Positions 27,541 to 37,198 of a stretch of 63,844 nucleotides of DNA are shown here, in pieces. The notes beneath the pieces were generated by a model. It did not search any database. It had not been told where the DNA came from and saw nothing but the letters and a program-made list of their open reading frames with translations. Origin of the DNA: Pseudomonas sp. (lineage in GTDB: Bacteria; Pseudomonadota; Gammaproteobacteria; Pseudomonadales; Pseudomonadaceae); contig NZ_JASLGE010000029.1 in NCBI RefSeq assembly GCF_030150285.1, positions 1-63,844 on the forward strand. Reading direction: 5' to 3'. A program made the position numbers and the translations under genes. Position 1 is the stretch's first letter, and every line of letters starts with the position of its first letter.

Positions 27541-28944
27541 GTGCACACTCAAACTCAAGGTTTGAAACGCGGGCTATCGGCTCGCCATATCCGTTTTATG
27601 GCGCTGGGTTCAGCGATTGGAACGGGTCTTTTTTATGGGTCTGCTGCGGCAATTCAAATGGCGGGCCCTGCTGTACTGCTGGCGTACCTGATCGGTGGTG
27701 CCGCGGTGTTTATGGTGATGCGTGCGTTGGGCGAAATGGCCGTGCGCAACCCGGTTTCCGGGTCGTTCGGTCAGTACGCCAGCACCTACCTGGGCCCCAT
27801 GGCGGGCTTTATCCTCGGGTGGACCTACGCCTTTGAGATGATCATCGTGTGCCTGGCCGACATCACGGCCTTTGGCATTTACATGGGGTTCTGGTTCCCG
27901 GAGGTGGCGCGCTGGATCTGGGTGCTGGGCATTGTGCTGCTGATCGGCGGCCTGAACCTGTGCAGCGTCAAGGTGTTCGGCGAAATGGAGTTCTGGCTGT
28001 CACTGCTGAAAGTCGCGGCTATCGTGGCAATGATTCTGGCCGGTTTCGGCATCATGCTGTTTGGCATCGGCACCTCGGGCAGTTCCGATGCGGTGGCGAC
28101 CGGCATCAGCAACTTGTGGTCTTTCGGCGGGTTTATGCCCAATGGCGTGGGCGGGCTGATTGCTTCGTTTGCCGTGGTGATGTTCGCGTTTGGCGGTATT
28201 GAAATTATTGGTATCACCGCCGGTGAAGCCAAAGACCCGCAGCGTGTGATTCCCAAAGCGATCAACGCGGTGCCGCTACGCATTCTGCTGTTCTATGTAC
28301 TGACCCTGTTTGTGTTGATGGCGATTTACCCGTGGACCCAGATTGGCACCCAAGGCAGCCCGTTTGTGCAGATTTTCGACAGCCTGGGTATCACCTCGGC
28401 GGCCACTATTTTGAACATCGTGGTGATCTCGGCGGCGGTGTCAGCGATCAACAGCGACATTTTCGGTGCGGGCCGCATGATGTACGGCTTGGCTGAACAG
28501 GGTCAGGCCCCTAGAGGGTTTGCCAAAATTTCGCGACATGGCGTGCCGTGGATGACCGTGCTGGTCATGGGGGCCACGTTGTTGGGCGGTGTGCTGCTCA
28601 ACTACCTGATCCCGGAAAACATCTTCCTGGTGATTGCCTCGATCGCCACGTTTGCCACCGTCTGGGTGTGGTTGATGATTCTGATCACCCAAGTGGCCAT
28701 GCGCCGCTCCATGACCCGTGAAGAAGTCGCCCAACTCCAGTTCCCGGTTCCGTTCTGGCCTTATGCGCCGATCGCCGCGATCGCGTTTATGGTGTTTATC
28801 TTCGGTGTGCTCGGTTACTTCCCGGCGACTCAGGCGGCATTGATGGTCGGAGCCGTCTGGATTGTGTTGTTGATAGTGGCGTACTTGCTGTGGGTAAAAC
28901 CGGCTGCGGGGCGGGCAGTCGAAGTCTCGCCCGAGATTTCTTGA
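27541..28944 (+). CDS. APC-family amino-acid permease, probable histidine transporter (HutT-like)
   Basis: A 467-residue integral inner-membrane protein with about 12 predicted membrane segments. The APC signature is at the N-terminus: GLSARHIRFMALGSAIGTGLFYGSAAAIQMAGP (as consecutive motifs), followed by RALGEMAVRNPVSGSFGQYA and, later, FAFGGIEIIGITAGEAKDP. It belongs to the proline/histidine/aromatic permease branch of the superfamily. The position between hutH and hutI makes histidine the likely substrate; the Pseudomonas name for the gene at this position is hutT. The GTG start at 27541 is preceded by AAGGA. The substrate is inferred from context, not read from the sequence. Confidence 0.88.
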   Translation: MHTQTQGLKRGLSARHIRFMALGSAIGTGLFYGSAAAIQMAGPAVLLAYLIGGAAVFMVMRALGEMAVRNPVSGSFGQYASTYLGPMAGFILGWTYAFEMIIVCLADITAFGIYMGFWFPEVARWIWVLGIVLLIGGLNLCSVKVFGEMEFWLSLLKVAAIVAMILAGFGIMLFGIGTSGSSDAVATGISNLWSFGGFMPNGVGGLIASFAVVMFAFGGIEIIGITAGEAKDPQRVIPKAINAVPLRILLFYVLTLFVLMAIYPWTQIGTQGSPFVQIFDSLGITSAATILNIVVISAAVSAINSDIFGAGRMMYGLAEQGQAPRGFAKISRHGVPWMTVLVMGATLLGGVLLNYLIPENIFLVIASIATFATVWVWLMILITQVAMRRSMTREEVAQLQFPVPFWPYAPIAAIAFMVFIFGVLGYFPATQAALMVGAVWIVLLIVAYLLWVKPAAGRAVEVSPEIS

Positions 28945-28971
28945 ATGTTTGATCGTTGACGGAGTAGCGCA

Positions 28972-30177
28972 ATGAAAACCCTTTGGCAGCATTGCAATGC
29001 CGCAACCATGGCCAATGGCACGTATTCGATCATCGAAAATGCGGCCATCGTGACCCGTGATGGGCTCATTGAATGGATCGGCTCGCGGGAACGCTTGCCT
29101 GCGGGCGAATACGGGCAGGTTCACAGCCTGGACGGGGCATGGGTGACACCGGGGCTGATCGACTGTCACACCCACACGGTGTTTGGCGGCAACCGCAGCG
29201 GCGAATTCGAGCAACGCCTGCAAGGCGTGAGTTATGCCGACATCGCTGCGGCTGGCGGGGGAATTGCCAGCACGGTACGAGCGACACGTGCCGCCAGCGA
29301 AGACGAATTGTTCACCAGTGCGCGTCAGCGGTTGACCTGCTTGTTGCGCGACGGTGTAACCAGCGTCGAGATCAAGTCGGGTTACGGGCTGAGCCTGGAC
29401 AGTGAACGTAAAATGTTGCGGGTCATCCGCCGTCTGGGTGAAACGCTACCGGTCACGGTGCGCAGCACCTGCCTGGCGGCCCATGCCTTGCCACCGGAAT
29501 ACACGGGCCGCGCCGATGACTACATCGACCACATCTGCGATGAAATGCTGCCTGCGCTGGCTGCCGAGGGGTTGGTGGATGCGGTGGATGCGTTCTGCGA
29601 ATACCTGGCGTTTTCACCCGCCCAGGTAGAGCGGGTATTCAAGGTGGCGCAGGGGCTGGGCTTGCCGGTCAAATTGCACGCCGAGCAATTGTCATCGTTG
29701 CACGGCTCTAGCTTGGCGGCGCGCTATCAGGCGCTGTCGGCCGATCACCTGGAGTTTATGACCGAGGCCGACGCCCTCGCCATGGCCCAATCCGGTACCG
29801 TTGCGGTGCTGTTGCCGGGGGCGTTCTACTTCCTGCGTGAAACTCAACTGCCGCCGATGGATGCCTTGCGCAAGCACGGGGTGAAAATCGCCATTGCCAG
29901 TGACCTCAACCCGGGCACTTCCCCGGCGCTGTCGTTGCGCCTGATGTTGAACATGGCCTGCACCTTGTTTCGCATGACCCCTGAAGAAGCGCTGGCGGGG
30001 GTGACTCTACACGCGGCTACGGCGCTGGGGATGGGCGACACCCACGGCTCGCTGGAGCCGGGTAAGGTCGCGGACTTCGTGGCTTGGAACATTGCTCGCC
30101 CGGCTGACCTGGCCTATTGGCTGGGCGGTGACCTGGACAAACGTGTTGTGCGCCACGGCACAGACGTCGTGCTTTAG
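28972..30177 (+). CDS. hutI: Imidazolonepropionase
   Basis: A 401-residue amidohydrolase that opens the imidazolone ring of 4-imidazolone-5-propionate to give N-formimidoyl-L-glutamate. The metal motif DCHTHTVFGGNRSGEFEQRL lies at about residues 64-83. Further signature parts are GVTSVEIKSGYGLSLDSE, KLHAEQLSS with a metal histidine, and KIAIASDLNPGTSP with the catalytic Asp. The ATG at 28972 lies 27 bp after the permease stop. The stop overlaps the ribosome site of hutG. Confidence 0.97.
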   Translation: MKTLWQHCNAATMANGTYSIIENAAIVTRDGLIEWIGSRERLPAGEYGQVHSLDGAWVTPGLIDCHTHTVFGGNRSGEFEQRLQGVSYADIAAAGGGIASTVRATRAASEDELFTSARQRLTCLLRDGVTSVEIKSGYGLSLDSERKMLRVIRRLGETLPVTVRSTCLAAHALPPEYTGRADDYIDHICDEMLPALAAEGLVDAVDAFCEYLAFSPAQVERVFKVAQGLGLPVKLHAEQLSSLHGSSLAARYQALSADHLEFMTEADALAMAQSGTVAVLLPGAFYFLRETQLPPMDALRKHGVKIAIASDLNPGTSPALSLRLMLNMACTLFRMTPEEALAGVTLHAATALGMGDTHGSLEPGKVADFVAWNIARPADLAYWLGGDLDKRVVRHGTDVVL

Positions 30178-30187
30178 GAGAAACAGT

Positions 30188-30988
30188 GTGGATAAGGTTC
30201 TGACATTCAAAAAAGGTCGCGTGCCCTTACTGGTCAGCATGCCCCACGCCGGCTTGAAGCTGACACCGGCGGTGGCGGCGGGGCTGATTCCCGAGGCGCA
30301 GAGCCTACCGGACACGGATTGGCACATTCCGCAGTTGTACGCGTTCGCCACGGCGCTGGGTGCCAGCACCTTGGCGGCCGAGTACTCACGGTTTGTCATC
30401 GACCTTAACCGGCCGCATGATGATGCACCGCTGTACGTGGGCGCGACCACCGGGCTGTTCCCCGCCACGCTGTTTGATGGCGTGCCATTGTTTCGTGAAG
30501 GCCTGGCACCGTCCGCCGACGAACGGGCGACCTACTTGGACAGCATCTGGAAGCCCTATCACCAGACCCTGCAACAGGAGCTGGCGCGGATGAAGGCTGA
30601 ATTTGGCTATGCGCTACTGTTTGACGCGCATTCGATCCGCTCGTTAATTCCGCATCTGTTTGATGGCAAATTGCCGGATTTCAACCTCGGCACCTTTAAC
30701 GGGGCCAGTTGCGACCCGGCTCTGGCCCGTGATCTGCAAGCGGTGTGCGCACGGTACACGGCGTACACCCACGTGCTTAATGGGCGTTTCAAAGGTGGCC
30801 ACATCACCCGCCATTACGGTAACCCGGCGGATAACATCCACGCGGTGCAGTTGGAGCTGGCGCAAAGCACTTACATGGAGGAGTTCGAGCCGTTCAAGTA
30901 CCGCGAAGACTTGGCCGTGCCGACCCAAATCGTGCTCAAACACCTGTTAACGCGGTTTGTCGAGTGGGGGCGCGAGCGCTACGCCTAA
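30188..30988 (+). CDS. hutG: N-formylglutamate deformylase
   Basis: A 266-residue hydrolase (FGase family) that releases formate and glutamate from N-formylglutamate, the last step of the HutF/HutG route. Motifs: PLLVSMPHAGLKLTP, DTDWHIPQLYAFA, FVIDLNRPHDD, and LLFDAHSIRSLIPHLFDG, which together hold the likely metal ligands. The GTG at 30188 is preceded by AGGAG that overlaps the hutI stop, so translation is probably coupled. It ends the hut cluster. Confidence 0.95.
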   Translation: MDKVLTFKKGRVPLLVSMPHAGLKLTPAVAAGLIPEAQSLPDTDWHIPQLYAFATALGASTLAAEYSRFVIDLNRPHDDAPLYVGATTGLFPATLFDGVPLFREGLAPSADERATYLDSIWKPYHQTLQQELARMKAEFGYALLFDAHSIRSLIPHLFDGKLPDFNLGTFNGASCDPALARDLQAVCARYTAYTHVLNGRFKGGHITRHYGNPADNIHAVQLELAQSTYMEEFEPFKYREDLAVPTQIVLKHLLTRFVEWGRERYA

Positions 30989-31058
30989 GTGCTCAAGGGC
31001 TCCAATCGGGTTTATGATGCCAGACGGCTACATTTTCCAGCCCATCATGGAGTGCGTC

Positions 31059-32030
31059 ATGCAGACCTTGTTCCCGCAGATCAAACCCTATGCCCGGCAT
31101 GAGCTGGCGGTCGATGATCCGCATGTGCTGTACGTCGATGAAAGCGGCTCGCCAGACGGCTTGCCCGTGGTATTTGTGCATGGTGGGCCGGGGGCGGGGT
31201 GTGATGCCAACAGCCGTTGTTATTTCGACCCCAGCCTGTACCGCATCATTACCTTTGATCAACGCGGCTGCGGGCGTTCAACGCCCCATGCCAGCCTGGA
31301 CCGCAACACCACCTGGGACCTGGTGGCTGACATGGAGCGTATCCGCTTGTACCTGGGCATCGAGCAGTGGGTGGTGTTTGGCGGTTCATGGGGCTCGACC
31401 TTGTCCCTGGCTTACGCACAAAGCCATCCAGAACGTGTTCATGGCTTGATTTTGCGTGGGATCTTTCTGGCTAGACCGCAAGAAATTGAATGGTTCTATC
31501 AGGCCGGAGCCAGTCGCCTGTTCCCGGATTACTGGCAGGACTACCTGGCACCCATTCCCCAAGAAGAGCGTCACGACCTGATCACGGCGTACCACAATCG
31601 CCTGACGGGCAATGACCAGATCGCTCAGATGCACGCTGCCAAAGCCTGGTCGACCTGGGAGGGCCGCACGGCCACATTGCGCCCGAACCCGCATGTGGTT
31701 GACCGCTTTTGCGACCCGCACCGCGCCTTGTCGATTGCCCGCATCGAGTGCCACTACTTCACGAACAACGCTTTTCTGGAGCCCAACCAGTTGATCCGTG
31801 ACATGTACAAGATCGCCCATTTACCGGGTGTGATTGTGCACGGTCGCTACGACGTGATTTGCCCGATGGACAATGCCTGGGAGCTGCACCAGGCCTGGCC
31901 GGGCAGCGAACTGCAAGTGATTCGTGAGGCCGGGCATGCCGCGTCTGAGCCGGGCATTACCGATGCGCTGGTGCGTGCCACTCAGCAAATGGCCCGCCAG
32001 TTACTCGACTTGCAGCCGGATGAAGCATGA
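31059..32030 (+). CDS. pip: Proline iminopeptidase
   Basis: A 323-residue alpha/beta-hydrolase (peptidase S33) that cleaves N-terminal proline. Motifs: VFVHGGPGAGCDANSRCYFD for the oxyanion hole, DQRGCGRSTPHASLDRNTTW, the nucleophile elbow GGSWGSTLSLAYAQ with the catalytic Ser, then GRYDVICPM with the Asp and EAGHAASEP with the His. The ATG at 31059 is preceded by GGAG and gives the family's MQTLFPQIKPYARHEL. It overlaps dtd by 4 nt (ATGA). Confidence 0.95.
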   Translation: MQTLFPQIKPYARHELAVDDPHVLYVDESGSPDGLPVVFVHGGPGAGCDANSRCYFDPSLYRIITFDQRGCGRSTPHASLDRNTTWDLVADMERIRLYLGIEQWVVFGGSWGSTLSLAYAQSHPERVHGLILRGIFLARPQEIEWFYQAGASRLFPDYWQDYLAPIPQEERHDLITAYHNRLTGNDQIAQMHAAKAWSTWEGRTATLRPNPHVVDRFCDPHRALSIARIECHYFTNNAFLEPNQLIRDMYKIAHLPGVIVHGRYDVICPMDNAWELHQAWPGSELQVIREAGHAASEPGITDALVRATQQMARQLLDLQPDEA

Positions 32031-32464
32031 AAGGACTTTTACAGCGCGTTTCAAGCGCACGGGTAGACGTGGCAGGGCAGACGGTCGGGGGTATTGACCA
32101 AGGCTTGCTGGTGCTGGTGGCGGTCGAGCCGGGTGATACCGAGGCGAATGCCGCCAAGTTGCTGCACAAGCTGCTCAATTACCGGGTGTTCAGCGACGCT
32201 GAGGGCAAAATGAACCGCTCACTGACGGATATTGGCGGCGGTTTGCTGCTGGTGTCGCAGTTCACCCTGGCGGCAGACACCCAAAGCGGCCTGCGCCCGA
32301 GTTTTTCGACGGCCGCCCCGCCCGCGGTGGCCGAGGCGCTGTTCAATCACTTGCTGGGCGAAGCCAAACGGCTCCATCAAACGGTGGAATCGGGACGTTT
32401 TGGTGCCGATATGCAGGTGCATTTGGTCAACGACGGGCCGGTTACATTTTTGTTGCAGACCTAA
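32027..32464 (+). CDS. dtd: D-aminoacyl-tRNA deacylase
   Basis: A 145-residue enzyme that hydrolyses D-amino acids wrongly attached to tRNA, giving proofreading of translation. Motifs: MKGLLQRVSSARVDV at the N-terminus, SQFTLAADTQSGLRPSFS with the active-site SQFTL, and NDGPVTFLLQT at the C-terminus with the Gly-Pro that ensures chiral selection. Length is exactly standard. It is coupled to pip. A short hairpin (AAAACAC...GTGTTTT) follows the stop and may terminate transcription. Confidence 0.96.
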   Translation: MKGLLQRVSSARVDVAGQTVGGIDQGLLVLVAVEPGDTEANAAKLLHKLLNYRVFSDAEGKMNRSLTDIGGGLLLVSQFTLAADTQSGLRPSFSTAAPPAVAEALFNHLLGEAKRLHQTVESGRFGADMQVHLVNDGPVTFLLQT

Positions 32465-32485
32465 AACACTGAAAATCCGTGTTTT
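32463..32485 (+). terminator. Possible weak terminator after dtd
   Basis: AAAACAC, nine or so loop bases, and GTGTTTT form a 7-bp AT-rich stem at the dtd stop codon. A T-rich stretch follows only further on, so the call is weak. Confidence 0.35.
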
Positions 32486-32695
32486 CGGCTAAAAACAGGG
32501 GTTTTTCGCGATAAATACTTGCCGAGGGTAGATGCGTTGTAACGCGGGCTACTAGATAATCCCGCGTTACACAGAGACTAATCCGACGCGTCTGGGGAAT
32601 CATTCATGCCTTTGACGGTCGGAACAGTGCTCGCCAACCCAGTATTCAGATCGCTGCTGGTTGGTTTCATCATCTGTATTCGGCGAGGTTTGCTC

Positions 32696-34417
32696 GTGAT
32701 TGTTAGTCCATTTAATGCACCAAAAAAGCCTGCCAAGCGGTTGCGTAACGCACTGGTGACGGGCTCTGCGCTCCTTTGCTTGTTCGGTGCGGGTCAACTG
32801 TGGGCATTCAGTCTGGATGACGTGGCGGCTGAGGCTAAAACCCTCGCCGAGAAGAAGTACCAAGCGCCACGCAGCAATTTGCCAAACGAATTTCGCGACA
32901 TGAAATTCGCGGACTATCAGAAAATTCGTTTCCGCAGTGATAAAGCCCAGTGGGCCGACGAGAAAACCCCGTTCAAGTTGTCTTTCTATCACCAGGGCAT
33001 GCACTTCGATACCCCGGTGAAAATCAACGAAATCACCGCTAACAGCGTCGAAGAGATCAAATACGACGCTGGCCGGTTCGATTTCGGCGACGTGAAATTC
33101 GACCCTAAAGCCACCGAAAACCTCGGCTGGGCCGGTTTCCGTGTGCTGTATCCGATCAACAAGGCGGATAAGCAAGACGAAATCATGACCATGCTGGGCG
33201 CGAGCTATTTCCGCGTGGTGGGCAAGGACCAAATCTACGGCCTGTCGGCGCGGGGTATGGCGATTGATACCGCTTTGCCGTCGGGCGAAGAGTTTCCGCG
33301 TTTTACCGAGTTCTGGATCGAGCGTCCGAAGGCCGGTGACAAGCACCTGGTGATTTTTGCCTTGCTGGATTCGCCCCGTGCGACCGGCGCTTACCGCTTT
33401 ATCCTGCGCCCTGGCCAGGACACGGTGGTCGACGTAAAAGCGCAAATGTTCCTGCGTGACAAGGTTGGCAAACTGGGCATTGCGCCACTGACCAGCATGT
33501 ACCTGTTCGGTGCGAACCAGCCGTCCAAGGTGCTCAACTACCGCCGCGAACTGCACGACTCGTCGGGCCTGGCGATCCATGCCGGCAATGGCGAGTGGAT
33601 CTGGCGCCCGCTGAACAACCCGAAGCACTTGTCGGTCAGTAACTTCTCGGTTGAAAACCCGCTGGGCTTCGGTCTGCTGCAACGCGGTCGTGACTTTAGC
33701 CATTACGAAGACCTCGACGACAACTACCACAAGCGCCCAAGTGCCTGGATCGAGCCGCAAGGCGATTGGGGCAAAGGCACGGTTGATCTGGTTGAAATCC
33801 CGACAGCGGATGAAACCAACGACAACATCGTTGCGTTCTGGAGCCCGGACACACAGCCCGAGCCACTCAAGCCGTTCGATTTTGCCTACCGCCTGCATTG
33901 GACGATGGACGAAGCGGCCCTGCACCCGAAAGACAGTGCCTGGGCGCAACAGACCCTGCGTTCGACAGGTGACGTGAAACAGTCCAACCTGATCCGTCAG
34001 CCTGATGGCAGCGTGGCCTACTTGATCGACTTCGAAGGGCCGTCCCTGGAAAAACTCAAGGACGACGCGCCGGTACGCAGTGTGGTCAGTGTGGGTGACA
34101 ACGCCGATCTGGTCGAAAACAACCTGCGCTACAACCCTGAAACCAAAGGCTGGCGTTTGACCTTGCGGTTGAAGGTCAAGGATCCGAGCAAGTCCACTGA
34201 GCTGCGTGCTGCGCTGGTCGAGGATGTGACTCAGGCACCTGAAGCGGCTGCGGCCCACGCTGAGAAAGCACCGGCCAAACACCCAGAGAAGAAAGAGCAC
34301 GCCACCCAGGACGCCCATGCGGCTGCGACCGAGGCTGCCCCAGCCACCCCAGAACCGGTGAAGACTGAAAAAGTGTTGACCGAGACCTGGAGCTACCAGT
34401 TGCCTGCCGATGAGTAA
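32696..34417 (+). CDS. opgG: Periplasmic glucan biosynthesis protein OpgG (MdoG)
   Basis: A 573-residue periplasmic protein of osmoregulated periplasmic glucan synthesis. The signal peptide includes RLRNALVTGSALLCLFGAGQ, cut around LWAFSLDDV. The mature OpgG domain (FRDMKFADYQKIRFR, FWIERPKAGDKHLVIFALLD, RDFSHYEDLDDNYHKRPSAW with likely active-site acids) spans most of the protein. After about residue 505 comes an Ala/Pro/Glu/His-rich extension (HAEKAPAKHPEKKEHATQDA) not needed by the fold. The GTG at 32696 gives the usual pseudomonad N-terminus MIVSP; an ATG at 32606 would add 30 residues of doubtful value. Its end overlaps opgH by 8 nt. Confidence 0.93.
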   Translation: MIVSPFNAPKKPAKRLRNALVTGSALLCLFGAGQLWAFSLDDVAAEAKTLAEKKYQAPRSNLPNEFRDMKFADYQKIRFRSDKAQWADEKTPFKLSFYHQGMHFDTPVKINEITANSVEEIKYDAGRFDFGDVKFDPKATENLGWAGFRVLYPINKADKQDEIMTMLGASYFRVVGKDQIYGLSARGMAIDTALPSGEEFPRFTEFWIERPKAGDKHLVIFALLDSPRATGAYRFILRPGQDTVVDVKAQMFLRDKVGKLGIAPLTSMYLFGANQPSKVLNYRRELHDSSGLAIHAGNGEWIWRPLNNPKHLSVSNFSVENPLGFGLLQRGRDFSHYEDLDDNYHKRPSAWIEPQGDWGKGTVDLVEIPTADETNDNIVAFWSPDTQPEPLKPFDFAYRLHWTMDEAALHPKDSAWAQQTLRSTGDVKQSNLIRQPDGSVAYLIDFEGPSLEKLKDDAPVRSVVSVGDNADLVENNLRYNPETKGWRLTLRLKVKDPSKSTELRAALVEDVTQAPEAAAAHAEKAPAKHPEKKEHATQDAHAAATEAAPATPEPVKTEKVLTETWSYQLPADE

Positions 34418-36962
34418 TGCTCACGCACAGACGAACTCGCTCAGCGAGTACCTGGCGCATTTGCCGCTGAACGAGGCGCAGCGCGCCGAATTGGCGAGCT
34501 GCACCTCGTTCGCTGAGTTGCACGCGCGCTTATCGGCGCAACCGGGCACCGATGTCACCGAAGCCGCGCAGGCTTCAGTGGCGTCGCGTCTGAGCCTCGA
34601 CTCGGCGGCTGAACTGGAGGAAGCCGAAATGCTTGCTCTCGACGCCAGCGGCCGGGTCATGCTCAAGGCAACGCCCTCGATTCGCCGTACCAAAGTGGTG
34701 CCGGAGCCGTGGCGCACCAACATTCTGGTCCGTGGCTGGCGGCGCCTGACCGGGCGCAGCAATCCACCGGCCCCGAAAATCGATGAGCGGGTACTACCCA
34801 AGTCGCGCTGGCGCACGGTCGGCTCGATTCGCCGCTACATTTTGCTGGTGCTGATGCTGGGTCAGACCATCGTCGCGGGCTGGTACATGAAGGGCATCAT
34901 GCCGTACCAGGGCTGGTCGTTTGTTGACCTGGAAGAGGTGCTGCACCAGCCCTTGATGCAGACCGCGCAACAAGTGCTGCCCTATGCCCTGCAGACCAGC
35001 ATTCTGATTCTGTTCGGCATCTTGTTTTGCTGGGTGTCGGCCGGTTTCTGGACCGCGCTCATGGGCTTTCTTGAGCTGCTGACCGGGCATGACAAATACC
35101 GTATCTCCGGTGCCAGCGCTGGCAATGAGCCCATTCCTGATAACGCCCGCACGGCGTTGGTCATGCCGATCTGTAACGAAGACGTGTCCCGCGTATTCGC
35201 CGGGTTGCGTGCGACGTATGAGTCGGTGGCGGCTTCGGGTGAGCTGGACCGCTTCGATTTTTTCGTGCTCAGTGACAGCAACGATCCGGACATCTGCGTG
35301 GCCGAACAACAGGCGTGGCTGGACGTATGCCGCGAAACCGGTGGCTTCGGGCGCATTTTCTATCGTCGCCGGCGTCGTCGTGTGAAACGCAAAAGCGGCA
35401 ACCTGGACGATTTCTGCCGTCGTTGGGGCGGAGATTACAAGTACATGGTGGTGCTCGACGCTGACAGCGTAATGAGTGGCGAATGCCTGACCAGCCTGGT
35501 GCGCCTGATGGAAGCCACGCCGGACGCCGGCATCATCCAGACCGCGCCACGTGCCTCGGGCATGGACACCCTGTATGCGCGCATGCAGCAGTTTGCAACG
35601 CGGGTCTACGGGCCGCTGTTTACGGCAGGCCTGCACTTCTGGCAACTGGGCGAATCGCATTACTGGGGCCACAACGCCATCATCCGTATGAAGCCTTTTA
35701 TCGAACACTGCGCCCTGGCGCCGTTGCCGGGTAAAGGGGCGTTCGCCGGGGCGATCCTGTCTCACGACTTCGTTGAAGCCGCGTTGATGCGCCGTGCCGG
35801 TTGGGGCGTATGGATTGCCTACGACTTGCCGGGCAGCTACGAAGAGTTACCGCCCAACCTGCTGGACGAATTGAAACGCGACCGCCGCTGGTGCCACGGC
35901 AACCTGATGAACTTCCGGCTGTTTCTGGTTAAAGGCATGCACCCGGTACACCGGGCGGTGTTTTTGACGGGCGTGATGTCGTACCTGTCGGCACCGTTAT
36001 GGTTCTTCTTCCTGCTGCTGTCGACGGCCTTGCTGGCGGTTAACACGCTGATGGAGCCGCAGTACTTCATGGAGCCCCGCCAGCTGTACCCGCTATGGCC
36101 ACAATGGCACCCGGAGAAAGCGGTAGCGCTGTTTTCGACCACCATCGTGCTGCTGTTCCTGCCCAAGTTGTTGAGCATTATTTTGATTTGGGCCAAGGGT
36201 GCCAAAGCGTTCGGTGGTAAAGCCAAGGTGACGCTGTCGATGCTGCTGGAGATGCTGTTCTCCGTGCTGCTGGCACCGGTGCGCATGATCTTCCACACCC
36301 GCTTCGTCTTGGCCGCTTTCCTGGGCTGGGCCGCGACGTGGAATTCGCCACAACGTGACGACGACTCCACACCGTGGAGCGAAGCTGTACGCCGTCATGG
36401 CCCGCAAACCTTGCTGGGTGCAGCATGGGCCGCGTTGGTGCTGTGGCTGAACCCGAGCTTTTTGTGGTGGCTGGTGCCGATTGTGGGGTCCTTGATGCTG
36501 TCGATTCCGGTCTCGGTCATCTCCAGCCGGGTCAAGTTGGGCCTCAAGACCCGCGACGAACGCCTGTTCCTGATTCCAGAGGAATATGCACCGCCGCGTG
36601 AATTGTCGGCGACGGCCGAGTACACCCACGAGAACCGTTACCACGCGCTGAACGACGGCTTTGTGCGGGCTGTAGTTGACCCACAGCAAAACGCCCTGGC
36701 CTGCGCTTTGGCGACGTCACGCCACCGCGAAGCCGAGCCGATTGAATGGCTGCGCATCGAGCGTGTGCGTCACGCGCTTAAGGTGGGCCCGGCGGCGCTC
36801 AGCAACAGCGAGCGCATGGCCGTGCTGAGCGATCCGGTGGTGTTGGCCCGCTTGCACGCATTGGTGTGGAGCGAGGGCCACGAAGACTGGCTAAACGCGT
36901 GGCGTAAGTCGGTCGCTGCCGACGCTCACGCGCCATTGTTGCCGTTGCAGCCCGCGGCCTGA
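34410..36962 (+). CDS. opgH: Glucan glucosyltransferase OpgH (MdoH)
   Basis: An 850-residue inner-membrane GT2 glucosyltransferase that makes the beta-1,2-linked glucan backbone from UDP-glucose. Membrane segments begin at about residues 140-163 and 190-225. The catalytic domain has LVMPICNEDVSRVFAGL, the DxD motif LDADSVMSGE and the acceptor RDRRWCHGNLMN ((Q/R)xxRW). More membrane segments follow in about residues 510-700. The Arg-rich loop YRRRRRRVKRKSGNL is typical. The ATG at 34410 overlaps opgG by 8 nt, so the pair is translationally coupled. A strong terminator follows. Confidence 0.96.
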   Translation: MSNAHAQTNSLSEYLAHLPLNEAQRAELASCTSFAELHARLSAQPGTDVTEAAQASVASRLSLDSAAELEEAEMLALDASGRVMLKATPSIRRTKVVPEPWRTNILVRGWRRLTGRSNPPAPKIDERVLPKSRWRTVGSIRRYILLVLMLGQTIVAGWYMKGIMPYQGWSFVDLEEVLHQPLMQTAQQVLPYALQTSILILFGILFCWVSAGFWTALMGFLELLTGHDKYRISGASAGNEPIPDNARTALVMPICNEDVSRVFAGLRATYESVAASGELDRFDFFVLSDSNDPDICVAEQQAWLDVCRETGGFGRIFYRRRRRRVKRKSGNLDDFCRRWGGDYKYMVVLDADSVMSGECLTSLVRLMEATPDAGIIQTAPRASGMDTLYARMQQFATRVYGPLFTAGLHFWQLGESHYWGHNAIIRMKPFIEHCALAPLPGKGAFAGAILSHDFVEAALMRRAGWGVWIAYDLPGSYEELPPNLLDELKRDRRWCHGNLMNFRLFLVKGMHPVHRAVFLTGVMSYLSAPLWFFFLLLSTALLAVNTLMEPQYFMEPRQLYPLWPQWHPEKAVALFSTTIVLLFLPKLLSIILIWAKGAKAFGGKAKVTLSMLLEMLFSVLLAPVRMIFHTRFVLAAFLGWAATWNSPQRDDDSTPWSEAVRRHGPQTLLGAAWAALVLWLNPSFLWWLVPIVGSLMLSIPVSVISSRVKLGLKTRDERLFLIPEEYAPPRELSATAEYTHENRYHALNDGFVRAVVDPQQNALACALATSRHREAEPIEWLRIERVRHALKVGPAALSNSERMAVLSDPVVLARLHALVWSEGHEDWLNAWRKSVAADAHAPLLPLQPAA

Positions 36963-36968
36963 TGTCGA

Positions 36969-36996
36969 CACAAACCCCACTTCGGTGGGGTTTTGT
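36969..36996 (+). terminator. Rho-independent terminator after opgH
   Basis: ACAAACCCCAC, a TTCG tetraloop, and GTGGGGTTTTGT form a stable stem with a T run, 6 bp after the opgH stop. Confidence 0.92.
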
Positions 36997-37198
36997 TTGG
37001 GTGGCCATTTTTGATTTGGCCGCGATTACGCCGCTAAATCCGCGGGCTGGCGTGCTTTTCTGACGCAAAACCTTTGTCCTCCCACAGCTCTGAGTTAGCA
37101 TCCGTGTCCGAATGGGTGAATGCCCGGCTGTATTGGCTTTTTGAATCGAGCCCGCCGCAGGCCAACACCTTAATTGAGTAGGTTGAGGGGAGTTGATG

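Noticed and set aside
32600..34318. A 572-codon open frame opposite opgG
   Set aside because: Antisense shadow of opgG with no domain content.
37120..37160. Possible sigma54 promoter before the ABC binding-protein gene
   Set aside because: TTGGC is present but the GC of a -12 element is not at the required 10-nt distance.
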